64,000 bases of DNA from Chaetorhynchus papuensis (lineage: Eukaryota; Chordata; Aves; Passeriformes; Rhipiduridae): the NCBI GenBank assembly GCA_013396525.1, contig VWYX01000010.1, positions 3,015,669-3,079,668 on the forward strand, written 5' to 3'. Positions 51,493 to 63,007 of this stretch are shown here, piece by piece. The stretch's first letter is position 1. Every line of letters begins with the position of its first letter. The notes under the pieces are model-generated. The model was not told the DNA's origin. It worked only from the letters and a program-made list of their open reading frames with translations, and made no database searches. The translations under genes and the position numbers were made by a program.

Positions 51493-53380
51493 CTGAAAGG
51501 AAAGAATGTAACTAATTTAGTATGTAGTTCTGCATAATTAATTACAACAAATAAAAACTGTATTATTCTTCTATACAGTTTATTCTTAATAAACTGTACT
51601 TATTCTTCTGTAAACAAGCACAGATGTCAAGTCTGTAAATACTACCACAGTATACTTGAAGGACCTTTAGTGTACCAGTGCAACACTTGTCTCTGATTAA
51701 GAACATAAATTTTAATTTAAAAAGTGCAATCCTTGTCATACACAAATCATTTCAGGTGTAAGTTACTGCAGCCCTTCCCAACTTACAGAGCATAAATCCT
51801 GTCTTGATGAAATGATGTTTGAGAGGAAGAACAGCCCAAATAATTCTGCAGACCTGAAGTACAAAACAGCCACTAATTGTGGCTAGAAAAATGAAGCAGA
51901 AACGAACTGGCTTAATTTGTGAAAGACTCCAAAATTCCTCAAGAATAAAAAAAGAAGATCTGGAGTTCAGATAAGAAATCAAGAGTCCTGATACACAATT
52001 AACATGTTGATTTAGTATATTAAGAAACTCTTTCCTCCCTCAAACACCCCTATATACACTCAGCTTGAAGTTATTCAAGCTTCAAGAACTAAGCCTAACA
52101 CCTCTAAGTCTTAAGTGTCACTGGGAGAATCCCAATGTAAACAAGCTACTGATGGTGTCTGGAGGGCAAGGACAGTGGCAGAGATGTGGGAAGGACTGAG
52201 TTTCACACAATTCTTATGGATCACAGCACTCTGCACCTCAAGACCCTGACTCTAACCTAGGAGATTATACACATGCCCGTTGAAGTAAATTACAAAACAT
52301 TATATTTACCATGATAAGCAGAGGGCAGAAGACGTGATTAATGCACGGGACAGGTTTACGGTCTAAAACAGTTAGCAATTAAGTAAAAAGGGAACTGTCA
52401 GGCTTTTAAAATTGCATTTGTACAGTACATTTCTTCACTTGAAAGAGAAAGAAAGAGCGTGCAATAATATTGCAGAAAATCTGAAACCTAATATATAAAT
52501 GGCTGAAAGGCACAGGAAGAGATAAATATAATCTCTAATACATGTTAATTAAAACACTGAGATGTTTATACTGCTCCTTATTACAGCGGAAAGGCTGGAG
52601 CCAAGGTTATTAAAACTCTCAACACTGAAAAAAATCATTAAGAGCACAGTTCATGTATGTGGAATGGGTCAGCATGACTTTTAGTTTGGCTTCTAAAATA
52701 TATTCTCCATGAAGTCTGGCAACTTGGCAGGAGATTTTCTGCTTTCTCTCTGCCAAACTGAGATTCAACTCACCACTCAGAAAGCTATTGTGACAACCAC
52801 CACAGCTTAATTTTTCATTTTGCACCCCAAAGTCAAAGCTGACCATGCATCATAGCAGAATAGGAAGAGTAAAGCAAAGGCCATATATGCCTGTAGGTGG
52901 CCCAAAGAGAAAACATTAATAAAACCTACTATTTAAAGATTGAAAATACATAACCTCTCAATAGTGGGATCTTTTCCTTGAAGTGTTTCCTTTACATATT
53001 TTAGTTCATTTCCAAAATCCAAGAATAGTAAGTAGGTGAAGCTCACAGCCCTGCTCATATTGGCAAGAAGTGAATATGGGAATAGCTTTGAGAGTAGTTG
53101 CTGACACTTCAGATTCACAAATAGAAAGTGAAATTACTAGACATATAAAATAACAGGGAAAAATATGTCAATAAGCAAACTCCAAAAACAGTCCGCTTTT
53201 GGATCAAAATTGCCACTCTTGCCTGAACACTTCAAAACATGTTCAAATTATCATCTGATTAAAATCATGCATATTCTTAAAGGCTTTAATATGGATATCA
53301 GGTCTCATTAGAAAAATGCTCATTCATATTTCATTAAATCAAGAATATATTACTATTATGATGTAATTTGCTTCACATAC
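51493..53380 (-). other. KDM4C intron (1888 bp)
   Basis: Bounded by gtatgt and tttcag. No repeat or RNA gene was recognised. Confidence 0.85.
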
Positions 53381-53742
53381 ACAAGATGTTTCCATGCCAT
53401 CTTCTTCATCCTTTTTTACAATGGGCACTTCTCCATGTTCCAAACCACTTCCAGAACTTGCCACATTGCTGATATCGCCCTCTGTGGAGACACTTTCACC
53501 TCTATCTGGATTTTCTGCTTCAGAAGTTTGTCCCTTTGCTTTACGGTATGGTAGGGATGAAACATACTGATTCTGAGGTTTCAAATTCTCTTCTTTTCTG
53601 CAGCTATCAGAAGCAGGGCTGCTGGCCACAGAATCTTCAAGCGTAAAGGAAGAATGACTGGAATCTATCTTGTCCTCATCTCCCATTTTTGTTTTCTCTA
53701 GTATAGAAACAGGACCCAAAACTGAGTCTGAAGGGATGCTTC
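53381..53742 (-). CDS. KDM4C: KDM4C exon: Ser/Glu-rich disordered linker (362 nt)
   Basis: The acceptor is gatttgtag. The two bases GA complete the Gly codon left by the previous exon, and 120 codons follow with no stop before the donor TCTTGT|gtatgt, which ends in phase 0. The product is rich in Ser, Glu and Asp (SSHSSFTLEDSVASSPASDS near the start, SVSTEGDISN and GLEHGEVP near the end). The closing motif GSGLEHGEVPIV corresponds to NGLEPGEIPAV of human KDM4C. The rest aligns poorly with mammals, as expected for this linker. No folded domain is visible. The open frame continues only eight codons past the donor. Confidence 0.93.
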
Positions 53743-55536
53743 CTACAAATCAAGAACATGATTTGTTAATAAATCCCACTTTACATTACCATATTGAATT
53801 TCACAGCAATCTAAATTATTCAAATTCAAAGCATGGTTCCTCATTTAGAAATCATACAGAAAAGCATTTGGTGGAAGGGCATACACAAATGTGGAGCATA
53901 GGTTTTATCAACGAATAAATTAAATGTAAATGGTTTGAGTTTGGAGTACGAAATATAGTTTTGATCATTTAATCAGTATTTTGCATTTGAATTATAAAAG
54001 GTCTTCATTTAATTCAAAATAATCAATATTCATGTAGTTTCCTTAGTCTTTACTCATATTGCCCATATGCACTTTGAGTCAATGGAAAAAAATATAAAAG
54101 GTTGGTATATTGAACCTGATACCCTATAATAAGCATTTTATACCTATTATGCCTGTTTAAAAATGAAAATAACCAAAGATTAATGGTTTATAATTACACA
54201 GACATATTTCAAATAGATACCAAGAATATTTTTAAAACAACAGCATCAGTCTAAAAATGAAAAGCCATTAGCATAATTTTGTTTTTAAAAAATTAGCATA
54301 ATTGTATATTCTAGTGGTATTGAAGAGTGAAATTGTGTGGATTTTACTTTACAAAAATTCTTCCTCTGCTGACGCTTGCATTGGAAAGACAGAACAACGG
54401 GCTAGAGAGGCCACTTAAAAACATATTCCTGAAGAACTCTGGCACACACTGCAGTGAATTCTGATTCAGCAGCACCTCCATGATATTAAAGAAAACAGTT
54501 TCTGTTAAGTCCCTTGACAATTAACACAGAATGGGTGATAACTAAATACTATTTTCTCTGTGGTCATGAACATTACAAACCTCTATTAAAAGTTGTGGGA
54601 AGATGTAAAGCAATAGCACCTTTAAATAAAATATTATTAGAACAGACCTGGAAATGCTTTGATAGAGCGCCAGATAATTTGTGCAGAGGACCTTCTAACC
54701 TTCCATATTGCAATGTCTTATTATCTTTATGTGAATTGATCATGGTGATTATCCCCTCCAAATAAGCTTTAACATAACCATTAATATTCACAATAATGAA
54801 AATACTCTATATGCAATTTGAAAGTAAATTTTCAGTAGCAATATAAACCAAAACGAGACCGCTTCTAAACTTGAAGTTAAAATTACAGTTTGCCTTATGA
54901 ACAGGAATGGGGAACTATATTGGAACTACAATGGAATGTGTAGAATAAATTAAGTCCAGAATATACCAACTCTATTAGTAAAAATGGTTGTGGTGGGAAA
55001 AAAAAAGTTTGCTTTGACAAGAACTTTATAACTTGCACTGTCAGACAGTTCCAGAGGAAATGAAAAGAAATCTAGTGTCTCAAAATAGAGCATGCTTGTG
55101 TACAGAACAAAAATACGGGTACAGGTATAGAACACTTCTAATTTGCAAGTTCATAATGTAATTACATGTAGCATACTCACAAGCATATACATTCTGTACT
55201 GTTTGAATAGTGTTAACACATTCTGCATCATTTCCATATAAAAACATTTTACTTTAACACATATGAGTCCATTGAAGAAATAAAATTTACAAAACCTCAT
55301 TCTTTTTGCTCCTTTAAAAAACACCTAATTAAAAGAGTTCGGTGGTATTACTCTCAACTCAGAGTATTAACTTTGGTCTTTTCTCTTTCTTACTGAATAT
55401 CAATCTTCTCTGCACAAATAACTCTTTTTGTAAGTATTTTAGTACACTACTCTAAATACTTTAGTTTAACATCCACTAATTTGTGGCATTAGAGTATAAA
55501 CAGGCTACAGCTTACATGTGAAAGTCCTTATCTCAC
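53743..55536 (-). other. KDM4C intron (1794 bp)
   Basis: Bounded by gtgaga and ttgtag. It is AT-rich, with no recognisable repeat or exon. Confidence 0.85.
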
Positions 55537-55775
55537 CTGCAACCTTGACATGATCCAATAAATGTTGATCCAGATGCATTCTACTACTGTTTTCTTCTTC
55601 CCCAGAAGGCACTCCTGCGTTTACCACTCTCACTTTTTTTTCAGGTTCTTCACTGACCTTGAAGCCATCAGTAGCTGCTTCAGTCGCTATGATTTCTGCA
55701 TCAGCTACCATAGCAGATACTCTCTTGTCCTCCGGAGTTTTAAGCTTTTTAGATCGAGATCTGGTGTGCTGGAAG
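55537..55775 (-). CDS. KDM4C: KDM4C exon: linker, basic then acidic (239 nt)
   Basis: The acceptor is chosen at tctcctgtaacag, where the incoming AG plus C makes Ser and the frame continues FQHTRSRSKKLKTPED. This aligns residue for residue in length with the human S-FQ start of this linker exon. The basic patch RSRSKKLK could help nuclear localisation (inference). It is followed by an acidic, low-complexity segment (KVSEEPEKK, SGEEENSSRM) and ends DHVKVAG at donor GCAG|gtgagat, leaving one base of a Gly codon. An in-frame acceptor 39 nt upstream (ttatccaag, exon from 55814) would add 13 residues and is less likely. This is the least conserved part of the protein and is probably disordered. 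Confidence 0.93.
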
Positions 55776-58431
55776 CTGTTACAGGAGATATTGCTGTCAG
55801 AGTAGAAAGTCTGTCTTGGATAAGATAAAACATCTACCAATATATGTCCCTTTCACCTGCTTAAAGTGGTAAAAAACTGACAAATTTTCATCTTTTTGTG
55901 TTGAGATAGTGCTACAATTTATTAAGTGATAGATTAACAATTGATTGGATTTAACCTTCTTATCTTTTATCACCATTCTATAGCAAAGTTGTTAAACTCC
56001 AAAAGTAAAACAGTCTTCAAGTAACTATTACTTAACTAGCACCGAAAGAAGCTTTTTAATAAATCATTCTTTCGAACCCAAAAAAGAACTATCCTTGTAA
56101 GAGTAATGAGGACAAAACTCTTTCAGTAGCAGTAAAATCAGGTGATATTTCCAAACCCTAAGGCTAATGCAACACTAGTCTGAATAACCTCGTAAAAGCT
56201 GATCTGTTTGGAAGTTTTCAAATGAGTTTTAACACAACCAACAAGCATCTGAAAAAGGTAAAAATTATGATCACCAAATATTTTGAAAGGCTACAATATC
56301 AAGAAATATATATAATTATTCTGTGTTAAAAAAAATAAAGTTGAAATTAAAGATTCAGTGTAAGTTTTTGCACCCTCAGAAGTATAAGGGAAAGCTTAAG
56401 GCAGGAGAAATGGCAAACCTATTAGAAATAGGTTCATAATTTATGTGCTCAGAATAAATATAATAGGAAATTAGTCCAGTTTTAAATTCATCTATGTGAC
56501 ACAAGAGGATATTTTAAAGTCATTATACAGCAGGTTTCAAAGCTCATAATACATTAGAGATAAAAGCACAACTATCACAGGTTAATTTTACAAAGTTTTA
56601 AGTGAGTTTTACAAAGCTCTTGCATCTAAGATTCTAAACATCTCCAGAAACACGTTTTGCTACCTCTTAAATTTTATTCTGTGTCTACAAATGTACATCA
56701 TTCAACACACTCTTTATAAAATAGTAATTTCCAGAAAATTTGCCAAAGTATGAGACAACCATCAGTTCACATTGTCAATAACAGAAAGTATCGTTACTAT
56801 TTACATGCAGTCATTAGATGTTATTTAGTAGCAACTTATTTCAGGCAAAAATGCCAGAGTTAAGCTCTCCCTGTCGTTATATTCATGAAGATTCCCATAG
56901 ATGGTATTTTTATTTTCACTTTGCTGGAACATGTATTATTCCCATAATCAAAATAATAATTTCAATTGACACATCACACTAGAAATGAAGCTGAATAAAT
57001 ATGTTACCCTCTGCAATGTACACTGTTACTATGCCTGAACAAAAGCCAATTCAAGATTCAAACAGCACTGGAATTGTGTTTATTAGCTTAGCAAAATGCA
57101 TAAATCAGTCCATGTGCTCCTGTGATAAAACTTTCAATGCAATTATTAGAAAATCTTTGTTTTTACTCAGAACCAGCTACCCATAAAGGTACTACAAAAT
57201 GAATCACTGCTGGTACAAGTGGGAATTTGCATTTACACTGTACAATAGATACAGGGAAACCTACTACAGGGAAAAATGGCATTCACCTAGTTAAATAACT
57301 GAATTACTCTCTCTGTGAGTCCAGGTAGGTATTATACATGTACTTATAAACTGGCTGTTCAGCTGCTTCACTGGTTGTCTCCAAGAAGTGATTCTACCTC
57401 ACAAACTACCCTTCCCCAGAACAAACTCGGTGTTCTATTTTCAGTAACAATGTTCCTATACAGTGCAGTTGGTCCTTTACTTTACAAGTTGACTTTCCTA
57501 TCGTTTCCTCAAAAAATACATTAACCTACAAAGAAAATGAGGAAGTTCAGTTTAAGCCCAAGTTTAAAAAGCAACTACACCGTAAAATTATTTGAAGAAG
57601 GAAAAAGATCTTAAAAAAATCAGTATTATATTCAACTCAAAAAATTGCACTACACAACTAAGTAGATACCAAAAGAACTGCCCACCTTTGGATAGAAATT
57701 AAGTAGATCTTTTAAAGATAACGAAGAAGAACATCCATAAAGATCCCATTAAGTAAGACAGGAAAGCACAACTGTACAAAAAATGTTTGTGCAATGCAAA
57801 CAAAAACCATAATGCATCTCAAGAAAACAGCTGTGGAACTGCTTTAATAGGTCAAAGCTTTTATAGTTTCAGTGACAAGCTGAGAAACTTTATCCTCCTA
57901 ATTTTCTTAATGGTGTCAGCACCACCAACTGAGATTTAGACCTTATTATCATCTGCCACTGACCTATGGTAGACAAAGACAGGTTTTGGCTGTAGCACTG
58001 CGAGAGTGCAACAAATAGGCAGTGGCATCTCCATAAAGTTAAACAGGCAGTGATGGCTAAGACTATTACTAGAGACTTCAAACAGCTGGAGGGATTCTGT
58101 CACAGCTTTATGATAAGATTTTCCTGTTTAATCTTTACCTCAGCTCTTAGGAGTCTTCTCCCTTGTTTTTTGGTTGCAGAAACATGGCAACCATCCACAC
58201 CTTGAAAATTTTACTGGAATAACTTTTACTAAAGAGAGATTTTAAATTCAACACTTGAATCCAATTTGTTGTTCTCCATAATCATTAATTTTAGGTACAC
58301 ACAATTTATAAGTTAAATTAATTTTTATCAATCACTCAAAAAAAGAAGACTGCCCTGTGCCCAAGTCCATCTTAACACAGAAAACAGAAAAATCATTTTC
58401 ATCTAAAGTAAGTGAATTAAAAGAAAACATG

Positions 58432-58888
58432 TGACATGGTTTAAGCCCAGCTGGAAGTTAAAATCCATGCAGCCATTCCCCTCCCTCCAGCCCCTCCAGT
58501 GAGAGAGAGAGAGAGAGAGAGAGAAAACAGAGATTATGGGTTGAGATAACAATTTACTGAAAACAGCAATGAAATAAGAAAATTAAGAATAACAGCAATA
58601 ATACTAATAGTAACAGTTTATGTAAGTGGGTGACTACACACAAAATGCTCACTGAGTCCAATCAACCCAACCTGGAGCCATGAGGCTTTCCTAAACAATA
58701 GGACATTATGGTCCCCAGGCCCTGGGCACACATCACACACCCTCCCTTCTCAGAAATGAGAATCCCTTACTTCTGTGCCCCAGCAGTGATGTGTGTGGCA
58801 GAGAACAATGTAGCCACACCCACACAGCTCCAAGCCCCATCCCCTCTCTGATACTATGAGAAAACCTGTTGTGGCCAAAACTAAGACA
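58432..58888 (-). mobile_element. Endogenous retrovirus solo LTR, same family as the 42.4 kb copy
   Basis: Read on the minus strand it begins TGTCTTAGTTTTGGCCAC and ends CCAGCTGGGCTTAAACCAT and GTCA, the same termini as the 42430 copy, and it retains middle sequence missing there. It contains a (GA)n run at 58501-58524. The flanks acatg and gcatc share only three of five bases, so any target duplication has decayed. It is in the same orientation as KDM4C, and its edge is 88 bp from the donor of the JmjC exon. Confidence 0.82.
58501..58524 (+). repeat. (GA)12 microsatellite
   Basis: An uninterrupted ga dinucleotide run inside the LTR at 58432-58888. Confidence 0.98.
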
Positions 58889-58976
58889 GCATCAGAGGAA
58901 GTGGCCAAAAGGAAACAAAAAGGACATTGCCATCATATAAAAGACAATTAAATAGACAGTAAAGAAACATAAATAC

Positions 58977-59170
58977 CTCTTGGGAACATTCTGTATTTTC
59001 CTTCTTCTCTGTAGCCAGATCTTTACTTCAGGTGTTGATTCAGGAGTTGGTTTTGTATGATCAATGGTATATAAATCTTTGCCCTGTTTCCACAGCTGAT
59101 ATCTGTCTGGTTGAAACTTCCTCACAAAGACATCCATGGATATTGACACCATGTCTCTCCTACAAGTGCA
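58977..59170 (-). CDS. KDM4C: KDM4C exon: end of JmjC domain and start of linker (194 nt)
   Basis: The acceptor reads ttgtcttgcag and the exon opens in phase 0 with Cys-Thr-Cys-Arg-Arg. In KDM4 enzymes these two cysteines, with a Cys and a His encoded upstream, bind the structural zinc that closes the catalytic JmjC fold. The exon continues with MDVFVRKFQPDRYQLWKQG and YTIDHTKPTPESTPEVK, the strongly conserved helix after JmjC, then a basic stretch (LQRRRK). The donor is AAGAG|gtattt, leaving AG of a split codon. The catalytic His/Glu/His residues are encoded upstream, outside this exon. An LTR-like block begins 88 bp downstream of the donor. The identity is secure and both boundaries are consensus sites. 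Confidence 0.97.
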
Positions 59171-59503
59171 CTGCAAGACAAGAATGGAATTTTAAGTGAC
59201 AAGTACCGGAATATGCCACAGTTTGCAGTTTTAAAAGTCCAGAACAAAAATTTCACATGTAAAACTCAATTCTACATTAATCAATATTTTCCTTTTTCCC
59301 TTTTCCTCAATTTTCAAGAGGAAAGGATTATTCAAGAGAAAACACTATCTGAACAAATATGTCACACTAGGATTCCCAAAAGTACTTAAGGACACTCCAT
59401 TGTTTCATTAACTCCTAAGGATTAAAACCAAAAAGAAACTATAGCATTTCTTTCTGCTCTGTTAACTGGTTTTGATAATTTCAAGCAAACTGCCATGCTG
59501 AAT

Positions 59504-59549
59504 CCAGAGACTGCACATTCCAGAGACTGCACATCCAGAGACTGTCCGG
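59504..59549 (+). repeat. Short tandem triplicate, ~15 bp units
   Basis: Three adjacent units begin ccagagactg. The first two continue cacat and the third is changed to tccgg. Confidence 0.93.
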
Positions 59550-60080
59550 AGACAGTGACATCACAATTTTACTTTTAAAAATAGCTCATATAGTATCCTG
59601 TTGACCCAAAGGTCTTTACAGGCATTTACAGTCCCAGCACTTAACTCTTCAAAAAATAAATACACATAAGTACCACATGAAGTTACAGTTTTGCCCATTT
59701 TTTTTCGACAAAGAGTAAAAAGGAAGCAAGAGAGGGGAGTATTATGTCTAAGGTCTGGAAGGGTGTGCTACATCCATGTAATTCAATCCACTGTACAGTG
59801 CAAACCCCAAAATCTCATGTAGTACTTTCCTCATCAACTTTAATCTAATCCCTGATTTTAATCCCCCAAAGAATTTTTGCATTGTTTGTCTTATGCATCT
59901 GAGCGGAATATTTTAGACCTATTTGAATAGAATCTTAATAGTCATAAAAATGCAAAGGAGTCTCCACTTGAAATACTGTAGATGCTGAGTCAATTTTCAG
60001 ACTACAGTCATTGTACTTAATACTCAAAAATACTTAACAGTAGGAGACTACGAATAATATATCTACAGCAGATAAACTAT

Positions 60081-60615
60081 CATAGTGGGTTAACCCTGGT
60101 TAACTGGTTACCCTGGTTAACTGCCAGGTGTCCATAAACTTGTTCTCCCATTTCCTTCCTCAGCAGGACATAGGGAGAAAATAAGATGAAAAATGTCACA
60201 GGTTGAGATAAGGACAGGCAGATCACTGACCAGTTCCCATCTTTGACTTCTCTTGAGGAAATTATATTAATTTAATGTCAAGAGATTATGACAGTGAGAA
60301 ATGAGAAAAAAACTAAAACCCTTCCCTCACACCCATTTTTTCAGGCTTTACTTCACTCCTGACTGGTGTCTGCAGGGATGTTTCTTCCACATTTTCCTCA
60401 CTCCTTTCTCTCACAGCTGCTGCAGAGTGATTTTTATTCATTCTAAATTTGCTATCATATGAATGCCACCAGAGTCACTGACAGGCTCAGCTTCGGGCAG
60501 CAGTAGGTTCATTTTGAAGTCAGTTGGATTTAGCTCTGTCCAGTGTGCGGACTCCTGATCTGTTCTGACATTAGCAACCGCAGAAGCAACCCTACACTAC
60601 TAAAACCTTGCCACA
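60081..60615 (-). mobile_element. Endogenous retrovirus solo LTR of a second family, shortened
   Basis: On the minus strand it begins TGTGGCAAGGTTTTAGTAGT and ends near CCAGGGTTAACCCACTATG, the termini of another bird LTR family. Inside, CCTCAGCAGGACATAGGGAG, AGGTTGAGATAAGGACAGGC and CTGGTGTCTGCAGGGATG blocks agree with that family as I recall it. It is shorter than a full LTR, with a partial GGTTAAC repeat near its end. No coding region is attached. Orientation is the same as KDM4C. Confidence 0.75.
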
Positions 60616-62027
60616 AAGACCTTAGCCTTTTTTTTTTCCACACTGAAAGCAAATTATAGGCTAAAACATAGTCTTATATTAAAAAACTTATAAAGAACTT
60701 TCCTACAGCTAAAAAACTCTGTTAAAGCACAAAACTGAGACAATATTTTCTTTCAGGTAAGAAGAGATGTATAGAAAAACCTGGTAAATGCACAGCCTGG
60801 CTTCATGATTTACTACAACTACTTTTATTACATTTTTTTAAACAAGCTGAAACACACAAAGGATTGAATGCAACTTTCCTACTAGCTAGGTTTCTGAGAA
60901 CTGAATGCAAATTTCTTTATCTACTATTTCCATCTACCATTTTTAGTTCACCCTTCTTCCTCCTGAAATTCATAAGATATATAATGAAAAAGCATCTGAG
61001 ATGTGTTAAAAATGCTTGCTTTCCTTTCAATATGTCAACATGGCTATGCTGCATATTCACAACACTGCCATCTAATGGAGGATGGAATGGAAAGAAGGAA
61101 AAAAAATTCAACACAGAAATTGTAATTTTATGCAGCTGCCTTTAATTATAGTTTTTATCCAAAATACCATCTGAATGCTCCCTTTTCAAACAACATGCAT
61201 ATACACACTTATATATACACTCCGAAAAAAACTCAAACATATTTGAAATAGTACGTTTCATTAAGAGAGTTCTTGATTGGTCACAATGAACAGTAAAAAA
61301 AGCAATGAAGACACTTCTGTATACTGGAAACATGCACAGAAGTCCACAGTAATATTTTTAAATTTTAAAATTAAAATTTGTAACATAAACACAACCAATG
61401 GTGGATTTTCTCTCCCTTTGATGCACAAAATCTTTTCATATTTAAGCCCTGTTGCAACAGACCAATAAGAAATGATGGTTAAAGCCAAAACTTTGCTGCT
61501 AAACACAAAGGTTTCCAGTGCCTTGAAAGAAAATAAATACTTAAGCAAGCATTGAAGCATTAAGGAAGAAAATACATGAAGAAAAAAAATGTATTCTGTG
61601 ATGGAATGATAATAAGATATTAAAAGGCAAAATAAATCACATCTAAATGATACACAATTTCTGTCTTCAGCAATCTTCGATCAGTTTCCACTTCATTTTA
61701 ATAGAACTATTGCAAAAGAATTAACAAACCCATTCTACTCCAAATTAGAGTAGAATTTTTTTGAAGTTTTCAAACTTTTAAAACACACTTTTGAGTAAAA
61801 AGTAATGGAGTAACATCATGCTCAACAGTATCACTGCCTGAAAAAACAGAAGACAGGCTTCCAGGCACTGAAGGGTAAAAATACTTGGAAGTATCATATC
61901 AGACAACGCGAGCAGGTATATTCTGAAAATAATTTCTACTCCTATTTCCTTGAATGATTCAAGAAAAAAAAACACCACAAACACAAAAATGGTTGCTTTG
62001 ATAAATAATCTGGAGGATCTTTCTTCT

Positions 62028-62051
62028 TGGTGGTGGTGGTGATGATGATGG
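62028..62051 (+). repeat. Trinucleotide run (TGG)n(TGA)n
   Basis: Five tgg-type units run directly into gat units. On the minus strand this creates the His run of a spurious open frame. Confidence 0.95.
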
Positions 62052-62966
62052 TTTTTACTGTTTTTAATTAATTTATCTTTTGACTGGCTTGTAGCTGCAG
62101 TTATGTCACTTCCTGCTCCCAACTTGAAAAAGTGATGGAAAAATTCTCTCTAAAACAAAATTAAATGTCATTCTGTTGAAGAAGGCTCCCGGGACAAACA
62201 CAAAACTGGCATGTTCCTGTCTACTAAAGTACTCACAGCGATTTTTTTTTTTTTTTGAAAAACTTGTGATATTTTTTGAAGTAAATGCAAAATCAAAGTT
62301 GTTGGACTACCATGTAGAAGGCAGCTGATGTTGCCATCAATAAATGTCACAACCTTTGAATTAGAAACAATTATTTTCTATATGCAATAGAATTAGTTTG
62401 ATATTTACTCTTCAATCAAAGGCTAGGATGACAATCAGAGTACTTAAGAAAATGAAACTCCTTCATAATTCTTACTATTAAATTCTTACTATTAACACCA
62501 TCAGTGATACCACTACTATGATTATTATTTATCCTGGCATAAATATACAGCTTGAAGGTAAACAATTCAACTAAAATTTATTAGTAAGGGCAAACCTTTA
62601 CGGAATGAATTGGAAGAAAAAAGTTTTACCAGCTTTAACTAATTGGCATAAATATATGTGAGATATATTTGTGATATGAGAAAGTCACCTAGGAGAGACA
62701 TATGCAGCCAAGAGAATTTTTTCAAGCACATGCTATCTGTGAATGGAAAAGAGAATAAATATTTTATAGTTTCAAAAAAACAGATAATTTTTTTCATTTT
62801 GGACTCTGATTCAGGAAAATAATAAAGAATATACAACACACTTCTAGACTTATACATATTAGACACAAACTTAAGCACATTCTAAAATACCTGAAGTACC
62901 TAAGAACAGTCATTATAAAACATTTTCTTTCATTAGGAACCAAGTGCATGACTTACGGGCCTTTCT

Positions 62967-63007
62967 AGCTTTTCATCGTTAATATTTAATATTAACGATG
63001 AAAAGCT
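62967..63007. repeat. Perfect 41-bp palindrome (19-bp arms, 3-bp centre)
   Basis: The left arm AGCTTTTCATCGTTAATAT is followed by TTA and the exact reverse complement. The match stops sharply at both outer ends. Confidence 0.98.

Larger units (their letters stand above)
55776..58976 (-). other. KDM4C intron (3201 bp)
   Basis: Bounded by donor gtattt at 58976 and acceptor aacag at 55776. It contains an LTR-like block at 58432-58888 very close to the donor. The rest is AT-rich unique-looking sequence in which I see nothing. Confidence 0.85.
14404..59170 (-). other. KDM4C: KDM4C gene, internal part (nine coding exons and the introns between)
   Basis: Lysine demethylase 4C is a nuclear Fe(II)/2-oxoglutarate dioxygenase that removes methyl groups from trimethylated H3K9 and H3K36. 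The nine exons join in one frame (1548 nt, 516 codons) with consensus splice sites. In order they give the last JmjC zinc ligands, an acidic linker, a PHD finger and the start of an extended PHD finger. Paralogue choice rests on the linker segment SKSWRHPLHKPPARSPMTLV and on AEKEYNAACAKKEPYCAICT, which match KDM4C as I recall it and not KDM4A or KDM4B. The gene is incomplete at both ends: JmjN and most of JmjC precede it, and the rest of the second PHD finger, the Tudor pair and the stop codon follow. No promoter or poly(A) site of this gene was seen. Confidence 0.96.

Noticed and set aside
53670..53918. Plus-strand open frame overlapping a KDM4C exon
   Set aside because: A shadow of the minus-strand coding exon and adjacent intron.
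61778..62122. Minus-strand open frame of 114 codons with seven His in a row
   Set aside because: The His run is the TGG/TGA trinucleotide repeat read in reverse. The rest has no recognisable similarity.
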